Assembly: GCA_903858475.1 (NCBI GenBank)
Contig: CAIOIZ010000156.1
Span: 1-64,000, forward strand
Direction of reading: 5' to 3'
Origin: an uncultured Bacteroidota bacterium
GTDB lineage: Bacteria; Bacteroidota; Bacteroidia; Chitinophagales; Chitinophagaceae
Length of the DNA: 64,000 bases
Shown here: positions 43,646 to 51,785 of the stretch, in pieces
Numbering within the stretch: position 1 is the first letter of the stretch
How the letters are laid out: every line of letters begins with the position of its first letter
Program-made: the position numbers and the translations under genes
The notes under the pieces: model-generated
Seen by the model: the letters and a program-made list of their open reading frames with translations, nothing else
What the model was told of the DNA's origin: nothing
The model's database searches: none

Positions 43646-45619
43646 TTAATGAATGGTAGGGTTCACCCAGGCGCTATTTTCTTTTAATAAATTGATAAGT
43701 TCATCAACAGCAATGTTGGAATCAATATTTCTTTTAACTATTTCCTTTCCTTTGTATAAAGTTATTTTACCAACGCCACTACCTACATATCCAAAATCAG
43801 CATCGGCCATTTCGCCTGGTCCATTAACAATACAACCCATAATTGCAATTTTAACACCTTTTAAGTGGTTGGTGACTGCCCTTATTTTTGCGGTGGTTTC
43901 CTGTAGGTCAAATAATGTACGACCGCAACTTGGGCAACTGATATATTCTGTTTTACTGATTCTTGAACGGGTAGCTTGTAAAATGCCGAATGCAATTGAG
44001 TTTAAAATTTTTGGTTGGGCGGCAAATGAATGGTCTTCATAGTGAAGTCCAAAACAAAGGCCATCAGAAAAGCCATCTAATAATAAACCTCCCGTTTCGA
44101 TGGCGTAATGAATTAAACTCTGGTCAATCGTTTCGTCCTTGCTGTCACAAATAATAATCGTGGGTGCCGTAATATTATTTTCCATTAAGGTTACAAACAT
44201 TCTTCTGATACTTTGCAATGCATTTTTATTGGTGCTGCTCAGGCATAATACAGCTGTTGGGTCTTTTTCTACTGCTGCAAATAATTCGGTAATATTTTCA
44301 GCTGAATTATTTTTTGAAAAACAATCTAGCATAATAAAATTTACTGCATGCGATAGTGGGTTTGCTTCCAAATACTTGGCGGCGTCCATTATAGGGAAAC
44401 ATTTTTCTTTATCATGGCTAGTAAGCCATGTTTGATAGGGGAGTATAATTTTCAAGCTGCCCGGCAAGGCAAATTCAATTTCATTATTGGCAAATAAGTA
44501 ATCGGCTGCAGCATCGCCAATATGCCACTTGTCATTAATTGAATCGTATTGATAGCCAATTGTACTTAAGTCCTGCGGTTGCAAAACTGTTGATTTGCTG
44601 AAATCCGCTATTACAACGGGGACTTGCTTTCCTCCTAAATTATTTACTTCCTTGGTTTGTCTTCTCTTATATTCAAATGGATTATAAGGTAGTTTGATGG
44701 TAGAATCTGCTGCTATTGTTGATACACTAGCAGTGCTTTGGTGATATCTATTTACGATGTCTTTACAAACAGGAATTTCTAATTCTGGGTCTTCGGTAAG
44801 GGATACACGTATTGTATCGCCAATGCCATCCTCGAGAAGGCTTCCAATGCCAATAGCAGATTTAATTCTTCCATCTTCTCCGTCACCTGCTTCAGTAACT
44901 CCAAGGTGCAGCGGATAACATTCCCCAAACTCTTCCATCATATGGTATACTAATAATCGGTAGGCCTGCACCATTACTAGCGGGTTACTACTTTTCATAC
45001 TAAGAATGATATTGTGATAATCCTCGCTTCTGGCAATACGCAAAAATTCCATTGCACTTTCAACCATGCCCATGGCGGTGTCACCATATCGACTCATAAT
45101 ACGGTCGCTCAGGCTGCCATGGTTGGTGCCAATACGCATGGCGGTTCCATATTCTCGACAAATTTTTACAAGTGGTGTAAATCTTTCTCTGATGCGCTCT
45201 ATTTCTTCTGCATATTCAGCATCTGTGTAATCGATTTGTTCAAACTTTTTCTTGTCAACATAATTGCCCGGGTTCACCCTTACTTTCTCAACAATGCGGG
45301 CAGCAATTTCGGCTGCATTCGGCGTAAAATGAATGTCTGCAATAAGTGGTGTGGTATAGCCTCTTTTTCTCAATTCATCTTTGATAAGCTGTAAATTTTC
45401 TGCTTCTTTTTTTGAAGGTGCAGTTATACGAACCATTTCAGCACCGGCTTCAATACAACGAATGCTCTGTTCCACTGTTGCCATTGTATCCATCGTGTCT
45501 GTTGTGGTCATAGTTTGAATCCGAATAGGGTGACCTCCTCCCAAAAGAAGATGACCAATTTTAACTACTCGGGTAGTCAAACGCCTATATGAATACAGGG
45601 AAGGGGTATATACTTGCAT
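43646..45619 (-). CDS. ispG: 4-hydroxy-3-methylbut-2-enyl diphosphate synthase, long form
   Basis: Iron-sulfur enzyme making HMBPP in the MEP isoprenoid pathway. At 657 aa it is far longer than the common 350-400 aa. The N-terminal TIM barrel is present (GGGHPIRIQTMTTTDTMDT, KVRVNPGNYVDKKKF, GTNHGSLSDRIM). An inserted domain of about 250 residues follows (about 310-550), and the C-terminal 4Fe-4S domain has CPSCGRTLFDL and IMGCIVNGPGEMADADFGYVG. This three-part layout is known in plants, Bacteroidota and Chlamydiae. A promoter box ends only 5 bases before the start codon, so the mRNA may be leaderless. Confidence 0.95.
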   Translation of the reverse strand: MQVYTPSLYSYRRLTTRVVKIGHLLLGGGHPIRIQTMTTTDTMDTMATVEQSIRCIEAGAEMVRITAPSKKEAENLQLIKDELRKRGYTTPLIADIHFTPNAAEIAARIVEKVRVNPGNYVDKKKFEQIDYTDAEYAEEIERIRERFTPLVKICREYGTAMRIGTNHGSLSDRIMSRYGDTAMGMVESAMEFLRIARSEDYHNIILSMKSSNPLVMVQAYRLLVYHMMEEFGECYPLHLGVTEAGDGEDGRIKSAIGIGSLLEDGIGDTIRVSLTEDPELEIPVCKDIVNRYHQSTASVSTIAADSTIKLPYNPFEYKRRQTKEVNNLGGKQVPVVIADFSKSTVLQPQDLSTIGYQYDSINDKWHIGDAAADYLFANNEIEFALPGSLKIILPYQTWLTSHDKEKCFPIMDAAKYLEANPLSHAVNFIMLDCFSKNNSAENITELFAAVEKDPTAVLCLSSTNKNALQSIRRMFVTLMENNITAPTIIICDSKDETIDQSLIHYAIETGGLLLDGFSDGLCFGLHYEDHSFAAQPKILNSIAFGILQATRSRISKTEYISCPSCGRTLFDLQETTAKIRAVTNHLKGVKIAIMGCIVNGPGEMADADFGYVGSGVGKITLYKGKEIVKRNIDSNIAVDELINLLKENSAWVNPTIH

Positions 45620-45623
45620 GATG

Positions 45624-45631
45624 CAAAAATA
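45624..45631 (-). promoter_or_regulatory. -7 promoter box abutting the ispG start
   Basis: The minus-strand reading TATTTTTG matches TAnnTTTG and is followed by CATC and then the ATG. Transcription would begin at or within a few bases of the start codon. Confidence 0.5.
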
Positions 45632-45721
45632 ACAAAGAAATAAAGCAATGGTTCTATAAAAAATACCCTGATTTGATGCTAATCCATAAAATAAAAGGAA
45701 TAGAATTGCCCACTTGCAATT

Positions 45722-47440
45722 TTACCAGTCTTTTTCGGGTCTTTTGGGGTCTCCTGATTTCACTTTTCTGAGCTTGTCCTGCAAGTTTTTTTCCTGTTGT
45801 AATAAAGCCTTTAATTTTTCTTCAGCATCTTGTTTGGTTAATTTGGAAGGCTGTGGTTGTGGCTGATTGTTTTTTTCTTCCTGGTCTTTTGGTTTTTCTT
45901 TATTCTTCTGTTGTTGATCTTCCTTTGGTTTGTTCTTCTTTTGTTGTTCTTGTTTTTGTTGTTCTTTTAATTGTTGCAATGCTTTTTGCAGATTTTGTCT
46001 TGCATCATCATCCCCAGCATTTAATTTCAATGCATTTTTGTAAGCATCGATACATTCAGGTAATTTTTTACCATTTTGAAGGACTACTCCTTTATTATAA
46101 TAAGCTTCCGACTTGGCCTCCTTTTTTTTGGAAACCTGAATCGCATTGTTGTAGGCTTGAATAGCTTCTTCCGTCTTATTGCCTTTGTATAAAGCATTGC
46201 CTAAATTAAATTGTGCAGCTTCGTCTGCTGGGTTTTTGCTGATTGCCTCTTGATATTGTACTGCAGCTTTGTCAAAATCCTGTTTGTTATAAGCATCATT
46301 TCCTTTTTTGATAATGCTATTTGTTTTCTGTGCAAACAGGGCTGAACTTAAGCTGGTAGATAGTAGAAGGAATACAAAAAAGCTTTTAATATGGCTGGTA
46401 ATATGCTCCTTGTTTTTATTTCTTTTTAAGAAGCCTGGCAGTTGAAACGAATTGCCAATATTTTCAGATACAAAGAATTCTATAATCAATAATAGTAGAG
46501 CAGGTATCAGTAGCCATTGAAAAAAAGTTTTGTAATTGACCAGCGAATCCTCGGTAACAGTGCGTTGATCCATTGAGTTAAGTTGTTGGTCTAATTTGCC
46601 CACCACTTCTTCTGTATTATTAAAAATCTGATAGATGCCATTGCCTTTCTCTGCAATGTTTTTAAGTTCTTCTTCATTTAATTTAGAAACAACAACATTG
46701 CCATCATTGTCTTTTTTTACTTCATTGGTAGTGGCATCTACTAATGTAGCACCTTCTGGAGAGCCAATGCCGATTGTACAAATCATGATGCCCTCCTCCG
46801 ATAATTGTGCTGCAGTTTTAGTGGCTGCTTCGTCATGGTCTTCCCCATCACTTATAAGAACAATGGCTTTGTATTTTTTTTCGGCTTTGTTAAAAGCCAT
46901 GCCACACATTTTTAAAGCATCTGCTATTACAGTTCCTTGTGTTGGTACTGCGTCTACATTGGCAGCAGTTAAATACATTTTAGCAGCACCATGATCGCCG
47001 GTTAATGGCATTTGCAAATAGGCGCGACCGGCAAAAATAACAATGCCGATTCTGTCATTGCTTAGGCGGTCAATCAATTTGCTCACCACCTGCTTTGCTC
47101 TTTCCAATCGAGAAGGGTTGATGTCTGTTGCTAGCATACTTTTGCTAACATCCAATGCAATCATTACATCAATACCATTGCGGTTTACTTTTTCTGTGCC
47201 TTCTTTTGACCTTGGATTGGCCAATGCGAAACAGCCTGCGATAAAGGCTATTATTAGTAAAATGAATTTAATTCGATGTTTTTTCGGAGAATAGTTTTTA
47301 ATTAATTCTTTCACTAATCTTTCATCCCCAATTTTTTTTTGAGTATTCTTCTTCCATTGGAGCAATAATATATAGCCTAGTACCAATAAGGGAATGGCGA
47401 ATAAAAACAATAAATAGGCGGTATGTTGAAATAGAGGCAT
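45722..47440 (-). CDS. VWA-TPR membrane protein, BatB/BatC-like fusion
   Basis: A 572-aa protein that joins two normally separate parts of the Bat (aerotolerance) system. Residues 1-75 hold two membrane helices of the BatA-type N-terminus. A von Willebrand A domain follows with MIDAS motif DVSKS (97-101), LTGDHGAAKMYL and VLISDGEDHDE. A further membrane helix lies near 315-330. After a signal-like segment (about 355-370) come three TPR units (about 375-475) and a Gln/Lys/Pro-rich low-complexity tail. The first half matches BatB and the second BatC. The other bat genes and moxR are not adjacent; a beta-lactamase gene lies upstream instead. Confidence 0.85.
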   Translation of the reverse strand: MPLFQHTAYLLFLFAIPLLVLGYILLLQWKKNTQKKIGDERLVKELIKNYSPKKHRIKFILLIIAFIAGCFALANPRSKEGTEKVNRNGIDVMIALDVSKSMLATDINPSRLERAKQVVSKLIDRLSNDRIGIVIFAGRAYLQMPLTGDHGAAKMYLTAANVDAVPTQGTVIADALKMCGMAFNKAEKKYKAIVLISDGEDHDEAATKTAAQLSEEGIMICTIGIGSPEGATLVDATTNEVKKDNDGNVVVSKLNEEELKNIAEKGNGIYQIFNNTEEVVGKLDQQLNSMDQRTVTEDSLVNYKTFFQWLLIPALLLLIIEFFVSENIGNSFQLPGFLKRNKNKEHITSHIKSFFVFLLLSTSLSSALFAQKTNSIIKKGNDAYNKQDFDKAAVQYQEAISKNPADEAAQFNLGNALYKGNKTEEAIQAYNNAIQVSKKKEAKSEAYYNKGVVLQNGKKLPECIDAYKNALKLNAGDDDARQNLQKALQQLKEQQKQEQQKKNKPKEDQQQKNKEKPKDQEEKNNQPQPQPSKLTKQDAEEKLKALLQQEKNLQDKLRKVKSGDPKRPEKDW

Positions 47441-47511
47441 ATTGCTTACTGCAAATTAGTAAATCATAATAAAGGATACTGTTAAAAGTGAATTGGGCAG
47501 GTGTCTTGCCT

Positions 47512-48345
47512 TTATTTTTTTCCTTCAAAAAAGCCGTATTTACTAAGAATACCACGGGTAATATTATCTCTTACCTGTTTAATATCAATTGGCCCAGGCG
47601 GCGCCTTGATAAATGTTACAAAGAAGTAAACATGTTTATTCTCTTCAATCCAGCCTACTTGCCAACCAATATTATTATTATTTTCGTCTTGGGTCCAACC
47701 TGTTTTAAAACATAGTTTATAGGCAGTATTTTCTTCTTGTATCATGGCATTCCTTACCATTTCATGTACACTTTTCCTAAAGGGTAACTGATCAAAATAC
47801 AATCGTTTTACTAATCCCAATTGCTCATCGGGTGAAACTTTAAGTGCGTTGTTTAACCAAAATGAATCAATAGGCCCCTGTAAGTTTTTATTGCCATAGC
47901 CAAGGCTGTCAATCCAGTGCTGCATAGTATCTCTGCCTATTCTGCGGGCCACTTCTTGATAATAGGGAACACAACTAACTTTAAAAGCCTCTGTCATACC
48001 CATGTCTTTGTTCCAGTTTTTTGCCGTATCTCCATTGGAAAAGACACGTGTTTTTCCATCCCAGGGAATTGTCATCGTATCATTTAAAATTACCCCAGTT
48101 TGTAAGCCTATCAAAGAATTGACAATTTTATAAGTGGAAGCTGGGGAAAATCTTTGTGTGTCTAGTTCCATGTTGTAAACAGTTACTTGCCCTGATGCAT
48201 TATCAAACATGGTAAAACAACCATCTACTTTGTTCTCGTCAAAATACTTTTTTAGTGAGTTGTCGATTTTCGCTTTGTTGGCTGAGCAAGAAAAAAGCAC
48301 AACTGCAAATAGGAGGGCTATTGGGGTGTAAAGTATTTTTTTCAC
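47512..48345 (-). CDS. Class D (OXA-type) beta-lactamase, lipoprotein
   Basis: Serine enzyme that hydrolyses beta-lactams; all class D motifs are visible. They are Ser70-Thr-Tyr-Lys73 (STYK, with the Lys normally carbamylated), Ser124-Cys-Val126, Tyr150-Gly-Asn152, Trp163 in FWLNNALKVS, and Lys214-Thr-Gly216. The 277-aa length is normal. The signal sequence ends VVLFSC with Cys20, so the enzyme is probably a lipoprotein rather than free in the periplasm. It is encoded 5 bases after the DUF3109 gene and shares its promoter. No mobile element or other resistance gene is near, which points to a resident chromosomal gene. A penicillin-binding or sensor role is less likely with all motifs intact. 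Confidence 0.92.
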   Translation of the reverse strand: MKKILYTPIALLFAVVLFSCSANKAKIDNSLKKYFDENKVDGCFTMFDNASGQVTVYNMELDTQRFSPASTYKIVNSLIGLQTGVILNDTMTIPWDGKTRVFSNGDTAKNWNKDMGMTEAFKVSCVPYYQEVARRIGRDTMQHWIDSLGYGNKNLQGPIDSFWLNNALKVSPDEQLGLVKRLYFDQLPFRKSVHEMVRNAMIQEENTAYKLCFKTGWTQDENNNNIGWQVGWIEENKHVYFFVTFIKAPPGPIDIKQVRDNITRGILSKYGFFEGKK

Positions 48346-48350
48346 AACTA

Positions 48351-48944
48351 TTATTTTGGATTATTTTTTGATTGCATGTGTTTGGCAGTAGCGTCTAAAT
48401 CCTTGTAAAACTGTGCGCCGTATTTTCTTGTCAGGGGTTCTTTCAAGAATTTATACACAGGCACTTTTAATTTTTTGCCTAGCGCACAAGCAGCTTTACA
48501 ATTATCTTCTCGAGGTTCGTAATTAACATATTCTGTTGCTGTTAATTTACTTTTCTTGGTAATAATGGGGAATAGATGGCAACTGATGGGTTTTTTCCAT
48601 TTTACCTTCCCGTCGATATAAGCTTGTTCGATACCACATTTTACGATACCCTCTTTATCCTTAATTCCATATACACAAACCTTGCTATCAATAGTGGGGG
48701 TTACCCATCCAAACTCTTTGTCGTATACATACCTGCCTTGTCTCTCAAGTTCTTTTCTACTTTCCGCATTGAGATAAGGCAACACTTTTTCAAAGACAGC
48801 ATTTATTTGATCTAATTCTTCTTTTTCTAAGGGGGCGCCTGCATCACCATCTACACAACAGGCTCCCTTGCATTTGCTTAGGTCGCAGACAAATTGTTCT
48901 TTCACAATTTCATCGCTTATTAATTTATTGTCAATTACAATCAT
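48351..48944 (-). CDS. DUF3109 cysteine-rich protein
   Basis: A 197-aa cytoplasmic protein with the Cys-rich motif FVCDLSKCKGACCVDGDAG near the N-terminus (about residues 18-36). Further Cys occur at CVYGIKDKEGIVKCGIEQAY, ISCHLFPI and DNCKAACALGKKL. It matches DUF3109, related to the YkgJ-type zinc or iron-sulfur binding families; function is unknown. It is the first gene of a pair with a class D beta-lactamase. The promoter box ends 5 bases before the start codon, so the transcript is probably leaderless. Confidence 0.88.
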   Translation of the reverse strand: MIVIDNKLISDEIVKEQFVCDLSKCKGACCVDGDAGAPLEKEELDQINAVFEKVLPYLNAESRKELERQGRYVYDKEFGWVTPTIDSKVCVYGIKDKEGIVKCGIEQAYIDGKVKWKKPISCHLFPIITKKSKLTATEYVNYEPREDNCKAACALGKKLKVPVYKFLKEPLTRKYGAQFYKDLDATAKHMQSKNNPK

Positions 48945-48949
48945 GGGCG

Positions 48950-48957
48950 CAAAAGTA
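48950..48957 (-). promoter_or_regulatory. -7 promoter box abutting the DUF3109 start
   Basis: The minus-strand reading TACTTTTG matches TAnnTTTG, followed by CGCCC and the ATG. Any leader would be 0-5 bases. Confidence 0.55.
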
Positions 48958-49022
48958 CGAACTTAAAGCGAAGTGCAGGTAGGGCATTTGGCAGATAATG
49001 GGAGGCGTAAATTATACCAATG

Positions 49023-49745
49023 CTAGTTGTTCACCCATCTAAAACTATTGATCATATGGTCAATGTCCCTGCCTACAAATTCTTGCATGGGCTTGATGGA
49101 ATCTGCATTGGGGGTAGCAGAAAAATAGAGAGCTCCTCTAATAAAATGCTTGATAGTATCACTCAAGAAAAACTGTCGAGCAGTTGCTACATTTCCGCCC
49201 AATTTAAAGGAGACACCAGTTATGCCATTGGGGGTATGTAGTAAACTGTCCTTTTTTGAACTAGCCACCGGTTCATTTTTATTAGTCAAATTAAACGCAT
49301 CTGCCACCATTTTATCAAAAACATTGATTCCAAATGAATCTACGTATTGGCCATTAGGCTGTTTTATTTTGTATAGTGATTTTCCTCCCACTGCTTTGTA
49401 ACTGAGGAAAATTCTTGCATTAAAATCGGGGAAATCAATATTATACCAGAAAGGGCTTTCGGGGTCGTTGTCAAAGTAGGTACTGTCTTTAATGACATTG
49501 GCATAGGCTGGGTACTCAAAACTGTAGGGTACTCCCACTTTTTCAAAAAGAAGGTATTTTTTTTCAGGAAAATCCACTTTAAAGTATCCTTTTTTCTTGG
49601 ATGTATAGGTGCTATTACATTGTGCTAATCCTATTAGCATAGCGAGCGTCCAAAATATTTTCTTAGATAATACAACAGCATTTTTAACACTAAATATATT
49701 TAGGCGACATCGTTGTGAAAAGGAAGCGTTAAAAAAAATAGGCAT
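49023..49745 (-). CDS. gldD: Gliding motility lipoprotein GldD
   Basis: A 240-aa lipoprotein needed for gliding in Flavobacterium relatives. The N-terminus is extended, with the hydrophobic segment KKIFWTLAMLIGLAQC and Cys near residue 43; Gln before the Cys is unusual for a lipobox. The mature domain opens with KKGYFKVDFPEKKYLLFE, typical of GldD, and contains YSFEYPAYANVIKD and PFWYNIDFPDFNARIFLSYKAV. It follows gldE by 19 bases in the order ssb-gldE-gldD known from Bacteroidota. It is probably anchored in the membrane facing the periplasm. Confidence 0.9.
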   Translation of the reverse strand: MPIFFNASFSQRCRLNIFSVKNAVVLSKKIFWTLAMLIGLAQCNSTYTSKKKGYFKVDFPEKKYLLFEKVGVPYSFEYPAYANVIKDSTYFDNDPESPFWYNIDFPDFNARIFLSYKAVGGKSLYKIKQPNGQYVDSFGINVFDKMVADAFNLTNKNEPVASSKKDSLLHTPNGITGVSFKLGGNVATARQFFLSDTIKHFIRGALYFSATPNADSIKPMQEFVGRDIDHMINSFRWVNN

Positions 49746-49764
49746 ATCAATTGGGGATAGTGTG

Positions 49765-51129
49765 TTAAGATTTGGCTTGTATAATTACTTTAATGGTATC
49801 TATTCTGTTTTTTTCAATTTCAAGCGGAATAAATATAAAATTACCGCTTGAAATTTCCTCATTAATCTGTGGAAATTCTCCTGCAATTTCTAGTACCAAA
49901 CCAGCGAGTGAATCACTATCACCTCTGGTGGCCTCAAAGATGTCTGCTGGTAAATTCATTGCTTTGCATACATCATTAATCATTGTCTTTCCTTCAAAAA
50001 TAAATGTATGGTCATCAATTTTTTTGTTGGCGCTTTCTTCATCGTCAAATTCATCTTTTATATCTCCAATGATTTCTTCCATAATGTCTTCTAATGTTAC
50101 AATGCCGCTGGTGCCTCCAAATTCATCCACTACAACTGCAAAGTGAATTCTTTTTGACCTGAATTCTTGCAAAAGGTCCTCGATTAATTTTTGTTCGTGA
50201 ATAAAATATGGGCGGCGCATGAGCTCATGCCAATTGAAATCGGCCGATTCATTCAAATGTGGCAATAGGTCTTTTGTATGCAAGATGCCTACCACTTCAT
50301 CTAGATTGTTTTTGTAAACAGGAAGCCGACTGTAATGCAATTCTTCCACCTTGCGAATGGCATCAGTCAAACTACTTGTGTAATTGATGCCACTAACATC
50401 TAATCTGGTATGCATGATTTGTTTAACCGTGGTATCTCCAAACTTCCGAATCCCTTTCAAAATTTGTTTTTCTTCCACTGTGGCTTCGTGTTCGGGTAGC
50501 AAATCAATAGCATGGTCTAGCCTTGAGCTATCTAATACAGCATTGGTTTGCACTGAAAATTTCTTTTCAATGCCGTCGCTCATTTTGACCATTCTTTTAC
50601 TGATGTTGTAAAATAGACTATTAAAGATGTCGACAATCAACGAGGAGGTTGCGGCAAATCTTATTTTATCATAGGTTGCCCAAACTTTTGGCAATACTTC
50701 ACAAAACAAAAGAATAAGGAATGTTACTGCCACCACTTTTATTAAGAAGCCAACCCAAAAGCCAACATGGAGTCCGCCTATCCAATCATTGATGAGAATA
50801 TTGCTGATTAAAATGATGCAGATATTTACCAACGAATTGGTGATAAGCATGCTGGCCAATACTATTTTGGGCTGTTCTAGTAAACTAACAATTCTTCTGT
50901 AGCTGGGATGTTGTAAAGTTTTAAGCCTGTTGATATCCTTATTATTCAAGGAAAAAAAAGCTACTTCAGCACCAGAAATAAAAAATGATATTCCTGAAAG
51001 CAGCGCTCCTAAAATCAACAAAACAGTAGTACCTGCAGGGGCAATGGCCAATAAAGAAAATACGGCGCTAGTAGAAAAATCCAAAACCGAATGATAGTCC
51101 AAGTCGAAAAATTTGATTAAAAATAACAA
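49765..51129 (-). CDS. gldE: Gliding motility-associated protein GldE (CBS/CorC type)
   Basis: A 454-aa membrane protein of the hemolysin C/CorC family. An N-terminal DUF21 domain has about four membrane helices (ISFFISGAEVAFFSLN, about residues 45-200). It is followed by two CBS domains (IMHTRLDVSGI and AVVVDEFGGTSGIVTLEDIMEEIIGDI) and a small C-terminal transporter-associated domain (DHTFIFEGKTMINDVCK). Placement between ssb and gldD identifies it as gldE. In F. johnsoniae extra GldE compensates for GldD defects, suggesting they work together. Confidence 0.92.
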   Translation of the reverse strand: MLFLIKFFDLDYHSVLDFSTSAVFSLLAIAPAGTTVLLILGALLSGISFFISGAEVAFFSLNNKDINRLKTLQHPSYRRIVSLLEQPKIVLASMLITNSLVNICIILISNILINDWIGGLHVGFWVGFLIKVVAVTFLILLFCEVLPKVWATYDKIRFAATSSLIVDIFNSLFYNISKRMVKMSDGIEKKFSVQTNAVLDSSRLDHAIDLLPEHEATVEEKQILKGIRKFGDTTVKQIMHTRLDVSGINYTSSLTDAIRKVEELHYSRLPVYKNNLDEVVGILHTKDLLPHLNESADFNWHELMRRPYFIHEQKLIEDLLQEFRSKRIHFAVVVDEFGGTSGIVTLEDIMEEIIGDIKDEFDDEESANKKIDDHTFIFEGKTMINDVCKAMNLPADIFEATRGDSDSLAGLVLEIAGEFPQINEEISSGNFIFIPLEIEKNRIDTIKVIIQAKS

Positions 51130-51196
51130 TTTTTAATTTGTCAGTAGCAGCTTCTAGTAAAAGGCTAACAGAATGATAATTGCTTTTGGATTTATA

Positions 51197-51622
51197 TCAG
51201 AAGGGGAGTGTTTCGCCGCTATCTTCAATAGGTGGAATTTCGGGGCTATTGTGACTTTCCAGATTATCTGGCAATGAAATAGATCCATCCGTTCTTTTAT
51301 CTAGCATAATTAAATTATCCCCGACAATTTCAGTAGCGAATTTTTTATGCCCTTCCTTATCTTCCCATGTCCTGGTTTTTAAACGTCCTTCTACATATAC
51401 CAAACTGCCCTTATGAAGGTATTTCTGTGCTAAATCTGCCAGTCCGCGCCATAAAACAATGGTATGCCATTCTGTTTGTGAAATTAACTTTCCACTTCTG
51501 TCTTTATACGTTTCAGTAGTGGCAAGGGAGAATTTGGCCACGGCGATATTTCCTTCTAAGCTTTGAATATCTGGGTCTTTACCCAAATTGCCAATCAACA
51601 TAACCCTGTTTACGCCTCTCAT
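51197..51622 (-). CDS. ssb: Single-stranded DNA-binding protein
   Basis: A 141-aa OB-fold protein that coats single-stranded DNA. The N-terminus RGVNRVMLIGNLGKDPDI and the core VAKFSLATTE and TEWHTIVLWRGLADLAQKYLHKGSLVYVEGRL are canonical. The acidic C-terminal tip ends GETLPF, the partner-docking motif. It heads the ssb-gldE-gldD cluster. A near-consensus box TACCTTTA lies about 50 bases upstream. Confidence 0.96.
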   Translation of the reverse strand: MRGVNRVMLIGNLGKDPDIQSLEGNIAVAKFSLATTETYKDRSGKLISQTEWHTIVLWRGLADLAQKYLHKGSLVYVEGRLKTRTWEDKEGHKKFATEIVGDNLIMLDKRTDGSISLPDNLESHNSPEIPPIEDSGETLPF

Positions 51623-51688
51623 ATTGTGTTATTTAATGAATAAAATTTTCTTCAATAACTAACCATCTCTCTAAAGGTACATTTTTTT

Positions 51689-51710
51689 AAAAAATAGGCT
51701 TCTATTTTTT
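51689..51710. terminator. AT-rich terminator between ssb and the Wzi-like gene
   Basis: The 9-bp stem aaaaaatag (51689-51697) and ctatttttt (51702-51710) has a 4-base loop. It is placed to end minus-strand transcription from the outer-membrane gene before ssb. Confidence 0.6.
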
Positions 51711-51785
51711 TGTGTCTTAACATAGCTTTAAAATATTCATATTATTCATTCCCGGTTTTCATTGGGTACTAGGGTAAGCTGATTA

